DNA from: CAYFKJ01 sp964401845
GTDB taxonomy: Bacteria > Pseudomonadota > Alphaproteobacteria > UBA2966
Reading direction: 5' to 3'
DNA length: 9,942 nucleotides
Assembly: GCA_964401845.1 (NCBI GenBank)
Contig: CAYOAD010000156.1
Span: 1-9,942, forward strand
Position numbers and translations under genes: made by a program
Shown here: piece after piece, positions 1 through 5,965 of the stretch
Position numbering within the stretch: the first letter of the stretch is position 1
How the letters are laid out: each line of letters starts with the position of its first letter
The notes under the pieces: model-generated
Seen by the model: the letters and a program-made list of their open reading frames with translations, nothing else
Told to the model about the DNA's origin: nothing
Databases searched by the model: none

Positions 1-1
1 G

Positions 2-1219
2 GGGGGCGCTTCACAAACCCTCATCTCGATGGCGGTCCTCGCCTTTTTCGGCTGGGTTGCCTTCGCTTCCGTCTACCTAATCTTCAAGAACGAGATAATT
101 GAGAGCAAAAATCGTCAGATTGCGACGATGGAGCATACTTACGACGAACTGGCCAGCCAACTGATCGACACCGAGGAACGTTTCACCGCGATGACCCGCG
201 AACTGGAGGAAAAGCACCGCCAGTTGGTCAAGATCGTCGCTTTGAAGGATTCTCTCGAACAGAAACTCGGCTCGCTCACCGAGGAACTCGACCAGGTCTC
301 TTCTGCCCGCGACGAGGTCATCAAAGTCAAAAAGGACCTGAAACGTCGCCTGGCCAATATGGAATCGACGCTTGAGGTCACGACCAACGAACGCAGCGGC
401 CTCAGCAAGGCGCTCGACGGGGCGCTGGAAAAGCTCAGTCAGTTGACCCTCCAGCGGGATAGCGCCCGGGAGCGGCGCGACGCGCTCAGCGACCACGTCA
501 ATGAGCTGGAAGGCAGGCTGGCCGAAATCAAATTCTCTCAGCAAAACCTGATCGCGCGGCTTCATGAACGCACCGAATTGAACGTCGCCGAAATGGAGGA
601 AATGATCAAAATCACCAAGCTTGACGTCGAAGGCTTGGTTAAGCGCGCAGTACCTGAAAGCAAAGGCGTCGGTGGGCCGCTGATCAACCTCGATGCCGGT
701 GATGCCACTGACGAATTCGCCGGCATGGATCGGGGGTACGAAAGCAGCGTCACCGCGCTGGAATCGCATATCGGTCGCTGGGAAGCCTTGCAGAACATCC
801 TTCAACGGCTGCCCCTCACCGCTCCCGTCGACAGTTACTCGATCTCCAGCGGCTACGGCCGCCGCAAAGACCCCTTCACCAAGCGCTGGGCGAGCCACCA
901 CGGCCTCGATTTGGCCGGTGTTTTCAAGTCCCGCGTGCGCGCGACCGCCGCCGGGATCGTGACTTTCGCGGGCCGCAACGGCCCCCTCGGGCGCATGATC
1001 GAAATCGACCATGGCTTGGGCCTCAAGACACGCTATGGCCATTTGCACCGAATTCTTGTAAAAAAGGGGCAGCGCGTTGATTTTCGGGAGAAAATCGGCC
1101 TCATGGGGAGCACCGGCCGCAGCACAGGTTACCACGTTCATTACGAGGTGACCTTCAACGGCAAATCCCGAAATCCGGCCAACTTTTTGAAAGCGGGAAG
1201 ATATGTTTTCAAGAACTGA
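2..1219 (+). CDS. Membrane-anchored coiled-coil M23 (LytM-type) peptidoglycan endopeptidase, 5' end outside the window
   Basis: A probable zinc metallo-endopeptidase that cuts peptide crosslinks in periplasmic peptidoglycan. The frame is open to the window edge, and the first visible ATG (base 29) falls just before a hydrophobic segment, so the true start is probably upstream. Numbering from that ATG: residues 1-19 form a transmembrane helix; about 22-190 are charged, heptad-like coiled coil; about 270-390 form the M23 domain. The LytM active-site set is complete: H290 and D294 (HHGLD), H338 (YGHLH), H369 and H371 (HVHYEV). H290, D294 and H371 are the expected zinc ligands. The gene overlaps the bactofilin gene by 17 nt, which suggests coupled translation and a shared role in cell shape. 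Bactofilin-associated M23 enzymes (for example LmdC of stalked or budding alphaproteobacteria, Csd1 of Helicobacter) are established family knowledge; a matching role here is inference. Confidence 0.9.
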   Translation, partial: GGASQTLISMAVLAFFGWVAFASVYLIFKNEIIESKNRQIATMEHTYDELASQLIDTEERFTAMTRELEEKHRQLVKIVALKDSLEQKLGSLTEELDQVSSARDEVIKVKKDLKRRLANMESTLEVTTNERSGLSKALDGALEKLSQLTLQRDSARERRDALSDHVNELEGRLAEIKFSQQNLIARLHERTELNVAEMEEMIKITKLDVEGLVKRAVPESKGVGGPLINLDAGDATDEFAGMDRGYESSVTALESHIGRWEALQNILQRLPLTAPVDSYSISSGYGRRKDPFTKRWASHHGLDLAGVFKSRVRATAAGIVTFAGRNGPLGRMIEIDHGLGLKTRYGHLHRILVKKGQRVDFREKIGLMGSTGRSTGYHVHYEVTFNGKSRNPANFLKAGRYVFKN

Positions 1220-1688
1220 AAAAGACCAAGCGGGACAAAGAGCAGCAAACGAGGGGGGTAACGTGGCACCATCCATCATCAGCGCCAATCTCCATATCGT
1301 CGGCAACCTGAAGACCGAAGGCGAAGTCCAGGTTGACGGCACGATCGACGGCGACGTTTCCAGCCGTTCATTGACGATCGGAGAACACGCCAAGGTCTGC
1401 GGTGAAATCATCGCCCAAACCATCGAGATCCGCGGCGCCATCGACGGCAAGGTAAAGGCTAAGGAAGTCAAGCTTTCGAAGACCGCCCATGTCGTCGGCG
1501 ATATCGTCCACGAAATCCTCTCGGTGGTATCAGGCGCCTATATCGAAGGTCAACTCAAACGGGCGGACGCCCAACCGGTGGTCAACAAAACCAAGGCCGC
1601 GTTCGGCACCAAGGAAGCCGAAGCCAAGGTTCCGGATGCCCCCATCAAAGAGGCGAAGGAACCGCCAAAAGCGGCCGCCACCGCTTAA
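1203..1688 (+). CDS. Bactofilin (polymer-forming cytoskeletal protein, DUF583)
   Basis: A 161-residue bactofilin. Members self-assemble without nucleotide into membrane-associated filaments that localise cell-wall enzymes. The core, about residues 24-120, shows the short, regularly spaced hydrophobic/glycine repeats of a right-handed beta-helix, with turns such as VDGTIDG, IRGAIDG and VSGAYIEG. It starts from a PSIISANLHIVGNL segment typical of the family. Residues about 121-161 are a Lys/Ala/Pro-rich, probably disordered tail. The ATG at 1203 lies inside the end of the M23 gene, with GGGAAG just upstream; the MFS beginning resembles other bactofilins. An in-frame GTG at 1263, preceded by a very strong GAGGGGGG box, could start a 141-residue form that keeps the whole core. 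An intrinsic terminator follows 35 nt after the stop. The likely job is to scaffold the neighbouring M23 hydrolase. Confidence 0.93.
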   Translation: MFSRTEKDQAGQRAANEGGNVAPSIISANLHIVGNLKTEGEVQVDGTIDGDVSSRSLTIGEHAKVCGEIIAQTIEIRGAIDGKVKAKEVKLSKTAHVVGDIVHEILSVVSGAYIEGQLKRADAQPVVNKTKAAFGTKEAEAKVPDAPIKEAKEPPKAAATA

Positions 1689-1722
1689 TTCGCCGCCGAT
1701 TCCGGCAGCGTTTTCGAAATTC

Positions 1723-1752
1723 ACGGCCCGCTCCCGGCGGGCCGTTTTTTTT
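1723..1752 (+). terminator. Intrinsic terminator of the M23-bactofilin operon
   Basis: A perfect 9-bp GC-rich stem (ACGGCCCGC at 1723-1731 with GCGGGCCGT at 1737-1745) encloses a 5-nt loop and is followed by a run of eight T (1745-1752). It lies 35 nt beyond the bactofilin stop. On the opposite strand the hairpin has no T run after it, so it should act only on rightward transcription and not on the convergent racemase-like gene, whose stop is at 1768. Confidence 0.9.
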
Positions 1753-1767
1753 GTCCGGCGGGCGTTG

Positions 1768-2535
1768 TCAGTTCGCGGCGTCGAACATTCGGCTGACCAA
1801 GTCGCGCCTTGATTCCAAGGTCTTCGGGTAGGCCGTTCGGCTATGCGACAAGCCCAAACCCAGGGCCGTTTCCGCCAGCTTGTATGTCAACGGACCGGGA
1901 TTGATTACCGGCACGCTCAAGCGGTCGCTGAGATAGCCGTGGGCCTGATGCATCGTCGTCGAGCCCAGCAGAATAACGTCGGCGCCGTCGTCCGCGATGC
2001 ATTTGTTCGCGGCGTCTTCAAGCAACGGAAAGACCTCTTCCTCCTTGCCGCCCAGCAGGCCCTGATTGTCAGGGGCGATGTCGATGCTGCGAACGGAGGC
2101 GCAATGATCCGTGAAGCGCAGGTCCTTGAGCGTCTTGACGTAGAGGTGTTCCCAATGGGGCCACATGGTGACAATCGAGAATTTGTCGCCCAGCAGCAGC
2201 GCCATCAGGATGGACGCCCGGCCCGGCCCGAACACCGGAATATCGAGTTCAGATCGCAGTGCGGCAACACCTGAATCACTCATAGTGTCGATGCAGACGG
2301 CGTCGAAACCGCGTTCCTCGGCATTCTGCCCGGCTTCGAGCATGCCCATGTCTGCCAGCACCAAATCAGACTGGCTGACGTAGTTTTTGGGCGCCGCCCG
2401 CGTCGGTTCGAAGGTAAACGAGATGTTGTCGCCCAATTGCACGGTGGCCAGCTGTTGCCGCCGCAGCTCCAGGTTTTCCTCCGACATGGGAAACGGCACG
2501 ATCACCAGGACACGGTATTGCGATTTGTCACTCAT
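1768..2535 (-). CDS. Asp/Glu/hydantoin racemase-superfamily protein lacking the usual catalytic cysteines
   Basis: About 255 residues, in the Asp/Glu/hydantoin racemase (HyuE-like) fold: an N-terminal RVLVIVPFPM strand, a TMSDSGVAALRS segment and IPVFGPGRAS, a second half with ADVILLGSTTM, and a VPVINPGPL end. Classical members racemise, isomerise or decarboxylate using one or two Cys residues. Here, numbered from the longer ATG at 2550, the first Cys position (the C of CFGDPG-like motifs) appears to be T89 in the TMSDSG segment, with C86 nearby, and the second (GCAGM-like) is S197 in GSTTM. The substrate and reaction are therefore unclear. I chose the ATG at 2535 because AGGAG (2547-2543) sits 7 nt before it; the ATG at 2550, overlapping the upstream stop, is the alternative. 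It is the last gene of the acyltransferase-hydrolase cluster. No T-rich hairpin follows it on this strand. Confidence 0.8.
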   Translation of the reverse strand: MSDKSQYRVLVIVPFPMSEENLELRRQQLATVQLGDNISFTFEPTRAAPKNYVSQSDLVLADMGMLEAGQNAEERGFDAVCIDTMSDSGVAALRSELDIPVFGPGRASILMALLLGDKFSIVTMWPHWEHLYVKTLKDLRFTDHCASVRSIDIAPDNQGLLGGKEEEVFPLLEDAANKCIADDGADVILLGSTTMHQAHGYLSDRLSVPVINPGPLTYKLAETALGLGLSHSRTAYPKTLESRRDLVSRMFDAAN

Positions 2536-2546
2536 GACGGGGCTCC

Positions 2547-3209
2547 TCATAAATCGGAGTGCAAAAATACACCATTTTCCAAGAATTCGGCCGTTTGCGC
2601 GATGACCTCCCCATGGTCGCAGATGAAGGTGTGGTGGGCGTCGATCACAACGTTGTCCTTGGCGCCCTCCAGCCGCGTATTGGCCAGTTCAACGGTGCCG
2701 TCGTGTTCGTGGCCGTGGCGGTGAAAGAGGTTGATGTAAGAGATCGGATTGAAGGGGTGGAAGTGTTGCACGCCGGCGATGATACCGATCTCGGCGTCCG
2801 GAACGCCGAGCGCCTGCAGCGCCGCTGAGCCCTCGGCCAAGTCCTCCAGCGGCAAACCGAAAACAAAACGTGAAAAGGGCAATGCGCCGAAGCTCGACAC
2901 AACCCCCGCCCCCTGGTTGGGCACGGCGATCAGCACGATGCGGCCCAACTGCACAGGGGGACCGTCCGACAAGGCGCCGCGGATGATGATGCCGCCCAGC
3001 GAATGCCCGACGAAGTGCACGTGGCCTTCGAAATTCCGTTCCGTCAACCAGGCCCGGAATGCCTCGACGTGTTCCGCCAGAGTGCGCGACCGGCTTGGGT
3101 AGTCCCAATAGGCCACGCCGTAGCCGGCCGCTTCCAGGTCGCGGCCGAGCAGGCTCATGCTCGCCCAGCTTCGTCCCAGGCCGTGTACCAGAACCACTTG
3201 CCTCGTCAC
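2547..3209 (-). CDS. Alpha/beta-hydrolase, lipase/esterase-like
   Basis: A compact 220-residue alpha/beta-hydrolase. An HGLGRS oxyanion-hole motif lies at residues 9-14, and the nucleophile elbow GHSLGG has Ser70. A likely acid is Asp170 (HEHDGTV) and the likely catalytic His is in AHHTF (192 or 193). There is no signal peptide, so it is probably cytoplasmic. Such triacylglycerol-lipase-like proteins hydrolyse ester bonds; the exact substrate cannot be read from sequence. It begins with GTG at 3209, whose GTGA overlaps the TGA stop of the acyltransferase gene. A strong AAGGAGGAGGG lies about 9 nt before it, inside the upstream coding sequence. Its own TGA stop at 2547 is followed 12 nt later by the racemase-like start. 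The overlaps suggest translational coupling and a shared role, perhaps in lipid remodelling (inference). Confidence 0.85.
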   Translation of the reverse strand: MTRQVVLVHGLGRSWASMSLLGRDLEAAGYGVAYWDYPSRSRTLAEHVEAFRAWLTERNFEGHVHFVGHSLGGIIIRGALSDGPPVQLGRIVLIAVPNQGAGVVSSFGALPFSRFVFGLPLEDLAEGSAALQALGVPDAEIGIIAGVQHFHPFNPISYINLFHRHGHEHDGTVELANTRLEGAKDNVVIDAHHTFICDHGEVIAQTAEFLENGVFLHSDL

Positions 3210-4621
3210 GCCGCGCCGCCCTCCTCCTTGAAGAAATGGGCGATGGCATTGGCGTAGTACTGCAGGATGGGCAGCTCGCCCGACTTGACCCGGAAAAGCC
3301 CGTCCTTTTCCTCGACCAGATGCCTGAGCGTCAGCATCCTCAGTCCCACCGACAAGGCATAGTCGGCATCGGCATGGGGGACATAGACCTGTGCCCCGCT
3401 GGCCTCCAGCTGGGTGATCAGGGCATGAGCCGCAACTTTCAGGTCAAGCTCGCTGATGGCGTCTTCCGGTCGCGCCGCAAACACCGTGGCCACCAGCGAT
3501 ACCGGCAGCACCGGCACGACGTGCCCGACCCGGTCCATGAGGTGTTTACCCAATGCCTCGATGCGGTCCCGGTGCGCCTCGCCGACCCGGTCAGCATCGT
3601 CGGCCAGCCAGGCGCGAGCCGACACCGGGGCGCCGAAATTGACGCAGGCGTAACCGAAGCGGTACCACTTGCGTCTGGCCATCAGGGCAAAGTTATGGCC
3701 GATGAAACCGAAGGTCTTTTTAAGCGCGAAACCGGTGGTGCGCCGCTCGGCGTCGCCGTCCAGGGTGCGCACCAGTGAGCGGTCCTCGAAAACCCGGTCG
3801 TAGTTGATGCCGACGGGCACGAAGACGATGTCCTTGGCGCCGTCTGTGTCCAGCGCTTTCAGCATGTAGTTCAGCAGGCCCAATCGCGGCGGCCTGAGAT
3901 ATCCGTCCTTGCTGAGCCCGCCTTCGGGGTAGACCGCCTGCACCACCCCCGCCGCCGTGGCCATGGCGACGTAGCGCTCCAGCACCCGGCGGTAGAGCTG
4001 ATCGCCCGAATTCCGCCGCACGAAGTAGGCCCCCAGCGAACGGATCAACGCCTGCAGCGGCCAGATGCGGGCCCATTCGCCGACCGCGTACGACAGCGCC
4101 GTGCGCGACGCCGCGAGATAGGCCACCAGGACGTAATCCATGTTGGAGCGGTGGTTCATGACGAACACGACGCTGGCTTCCGGGTCGACCGCCGCCAGGC
4201 CTTCCTCGTCGGCATAGCCGAGACGCACGCGATAAAGCCACTCGGCGACGCGACGCGCCGCCCAGGCGCCGACGCGGAAATAAACGTAGGCGTTGAAGGC
4301 CGGCACGATCTCGCGGGCGTGGCGCGCGACCTCCGCCATCAGGACTTCCCTCGGGGTGTTTTCGGCTGCGCTTTTTTCCTCGACCGCCTGCATGACGTCG
4401 GCATCGTAGGTCAGCCGGTCAATCAGGACTTCGCGGCGCGTCAGCTTGAAGGATTGGATCTTGAGGTCGAGCCGGGTGTTGAGTTCCTCCACCGCACGGC
4501 TCACCCTGCGGCGCAGAAACCAGCGCGCGCTGGGCAACAAAAAACGGTCGAGCACGGCCAAAGCCGCCAGCAACACCACCAATCCCGCCACCCACAACGG
4601 GATGGCAATCATTTCATTCAT
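3206..4621 (-). CDS. PlsB-type glycerol-3-phosphate / lysophosphatidate acyltransferase family protein
   Basis: A 471-residue membrane-associated acyltransferase of the PlsC/PlsB superfamily, which transfers fatty acyl groups to glycerol-3-phosphate or a related acceptor in phospholipid synthesis. Residues about 6-30 form an N-terminal membrane helix. The conserved blocks appear in order: NHRSNMD (HX4D, His157 and Asp162), GAYFVRR at 197-203, YPEGGLSKDG at 231-240, and VFVPVGINYDRV at 266-277. Blocks III and IV resemble the GPAT (PlsB) branch more than PlsC, but the protein is far shorter than E. coli PlsB (about 800 aa), so substrate choice is uncertain. The ATG at 4621 follows GGGGAGG at good spacing. 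Its stop overlaps the hydrolase start. Upstream lies the prfB terminator region, so this is probably the first gene of its operon. Confidence 0.85.
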   Translation of the reverse strand: MNEMIAIPLWVAGLVVLLAALAVLDRFLLPSARWFLRRRVSRAVEELNTRLDLKIQSFKLTRREVLIDRLTYDADVMQAVEEKSAAENTPREVLMAEVARHAREIVPAFNAYVYFRVGAWAARRVAEWLYRVRLGYADEEGLAAVDPEASVVFVMNHRSNMDYVLVAYLAASRTALSYAVGEWARIWPLQALIRSLGAYFVRRNSGDQLYRRVLERYVAMATAAGVVQAVYPEGGLSKDGYLRPPRLGLLNYMLKALDTDGAKDIVFVPVGINYDRVFEDRSLVRTLDGDAERRTTGFALKKTFGFIGHNFALMARRKWYRFGYACVNFGAPVSARAWLADDADRVGEAHRDRIEALGKHLMDRVGHVVPVLPVSLVATVFAARPEDAISELDLKVAAHALITQLEASGAQVYVPHADADYALSVGLRMLTLRHLVEEKDGLFRVKSGELPILQYYANAIAHFFKEEGGAA

Positions 4622-4671
4622 CGGCGCCTCCCCAAACGCGGATGAAGCTTAAAGCGATTTCCGCTTAATCG

Positions 4672-4700
4672 AAAACGCCTCGCCTCATTTTTGCGAGGCG
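4672..4700 (-). terminator. Probable intrinsic terminator downstream of prfB
   Basis: A perfect 8-bp stem (CGCCTCGC at 4676-4683 with GCGAGGCG at 4693-4700) has a 9-nt loop. On the - strand it is followed by only four T (4675-4672). It lies about 50 nt after the prfB stop and about 50 nt before the acyltransferase start, separating the two transcription units. The short U tract keeps confidence moderate. Confidence 0.6.
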
Positions 4701-4723
4701 GCGCAATGTGTTCGCGGCGCCCT

Positions 4724-4748
4724 GTGTTTCAAGCAAAACCTGAAACAC
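4724..4748. repeat. 8-bp perfect inverted repeat immediately after the prfB stop
   Basis: GTGTTTCA (4724-4731) and TGAAACAC (4741-4748) are exact reverse complements with a 9-nt spacer, starting 1 nt past the prfB TAG. No U tract follows on the - strand, so it is not a standard intrinsic terminator. It may be a 3'-end stabilising stem-loop acting ahead of the terminator at 4672-4700, or a protein-binding palindrome. Confidence 0.6.
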
Positions 4749-4749
4749 C

Positions 4750-5881
4750 CTAGTCTTTCTTGGAGTCCTCCGTCGAGCCCTCACCGCCAAGACGCTGGGC
4801 CAGCGCCGCCGCCATGAAGTCGTCGAGGTCGCCGTCAAGCACCGCACTTGTGTTGCTGGTTTCCACGCCGGTTCGCAGGTCCTTGACCATCTGATAGGGC
4901 TGCAGCACGTAGGAACGGATCTGGTGGCCCCAGCCGATATCGGTCTTGGCGTCCTGCTTGGCCTGGGCTTCCTCTTCGCGGCGCTGCAATTCCGCCTCAT
5001 AAAGACGCGCCTTCAGCATGCTCATGGCGGCCGCCCGGTTCTTGTGCTGGGAGCGGTCGTTCTGGCACTGCACCACGATGCCGGTGGGCAAATACGTCAT
5101 GCGCACCGCCGAATCGGTCTTGTTGACGTGCTGGCCACCGGCACCCGAGGCCCGGTAGGTATCGACCCGCAGGTCGCTATCGCTGACTTCGATTTCGATG
5201 GCGTCGTCGATCACCGGGTAGACGCCGACGCTGGCGAAACTGGTGTGCCGGCGCGCCGAAGAATCGAACGGCGAGATGCGCACCAGGCGGTGGACGCCCA
5301 CCTCGGTCTTCATCCAGCCATAGGCATTGTCGCCATTGACTTTCAGGGTGGCGGACTTGATACCGGCCTCTTCGCCCGGGCTTTCCTCCAGCCATTCGAC
5401 CTTGTAGCCGTGGGCTTCCGCCCAGCGCACGTACATCCTGAGCAGCATTTCCGCCCAGTCCTGGGATTCGGTGCCGCCCGCACCGGCGTGGACCTCGAGG
5501 TAGGTATCGTTGCCGTCGGCCTCGCCCGACAGCAGGCTTTCGATGCGGCTTTTGGCGGCGATCTTGGCCATGCCTTCGATGGCGGCCTCGGCCTCCACGA
5601 CGATTTCCTCGTCGCCCTCGGCTTCGCCCATTTCAATCAGTTCGAGATTGTCCTCAAGCCAGCTTTCGAGCTCCCGCACCGCCTTGATCTGATTGTCGAG
5701 CCGGGTGCGCTCGCGCATGGTTTTCTGCGCCTTTTCGGGATCGTCCCACAGCGCAGGGTTTTCCGCCAGGGCGTTCAGTTCCTCCAGCCGGACCAGCGCC
5801 GTCTCCCAGTCAAAGACGCCTCCTCAGCAGTTCCAGCGACTGCCTGATGTCTTCGGAAATGGATATGATCTCGGCCTTCAA
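4750..5881 (-). CDS. prfB: Peptide chain release factor 2, with programmed +1 ribosomal frameshift
   Basis: RF2 recognises UAA and UGA stop codons in the ribosome and triggers peptide release. The main frame from 5718 encodes residues 55-376. It contains the SPF stop-codon-recognition tripeptide (about 203-205 of the full protein) and the GGQ peptidyl-hydrolysis motif in GAGGQHVNK (about 248-250), at nearly the E. coli positions. The N-terminus lies in another frame: 23 codons from a TTG at 5881 (GGGAG 7 nt before it) run to CTT TGA. A +1 shift at CTT continues as LDWETALVRLEELNAL, the expected RF2 helical start, so the coordinates span the shift site. The predicted product is about 376 aa, normal for RF2. 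Low RF2 should favour frameshifting over termination at the UGA, giving autoregulation as known in E. coli. The gene lies 84 nt behind mrcA and has its own promoter candidate. Confidence 0.95.
5810..5824 (-). promoter_or_regulatory. prfB: prfB programmed +1 frameshift signal
   Basis: Read on the - strand: AGGAGG (5824-5819), a 3-nt CGT spacer, the slippery CTT (5815-5813), then TGA (5812-5810) followed by C. This is the bacterial RF2 recoding element: an internal Shine-Dalgarno at the E. coli spacing pushes the ribosome at CUU one base forward to UUU, bypassing a poor-context UGA C. Both sides encode recognisable RF2 sequence only if the shift occurs. Confidence 0.93.
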
Positions 5882-5918
5882 CGCCCTACTCCCAATCAAT
5901 ACAATTTCGTGCGGCGAG

Positions 5919-5947
5919 ACGGTACTTGCGCGCCGCTTGAGCGTCAA
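5919..5947 (-). promoter_or_regulatory. Candidate sigma-70 promoter of prfB
   Basis: On the - strand, TTGACG (5947-5942) is separated by 17 nt from TACCGT (5924-5919). The -35 box matches the TTGACA consensus at five of six bases; the -10 box matches only at T1, A2 and T6. It sits in the 84-nt mrcA-prfB gap, about 38 nt before the prfB start, and would let prfB be transcribed apart from the upstream peptidoglycan genes. Confidence 0.4.
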
Positions 5948-5965
5948 TGGAAATGGAGGTTGAAC

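Noticed and set aside
77..1471. A 464-codon open frame on the - strand
   Set aside because: It lies antisense to the M23 and bactofilin genes, its product has no recognisable motif, and long shadow frames are common in GC-rich coding DNA.
2536..2550. The ATG at 2550 as the start of the racemase-like gene
   Set aside because: It is possible because ATGA overlaps the upstream stop, but AGGAG at 7-nt spacing favours the ATG at 2535.
3059..3778. A 239-codon + strand frame across the hydrolase and acyltransferase
   Set aside because: It crosses two well-supported opposite-strand genes and shows no domain features.
4750..5718. prfB as a 322-aa gene starting at the ATG at 5718, or as a frameshifted pseudogene
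   Set aside because: The upstream frame encodes the missing RF2 N-terminus and the junction is the exact recoding motif, so neither truncation nor decay fits.
4924..5847. A 307-codon open frame on the + strand across prfB
   Set aside because: It is antisense to RF2; its low-complexity His/Ala/Gly/Leu-rich product is typical of a shadow frame.
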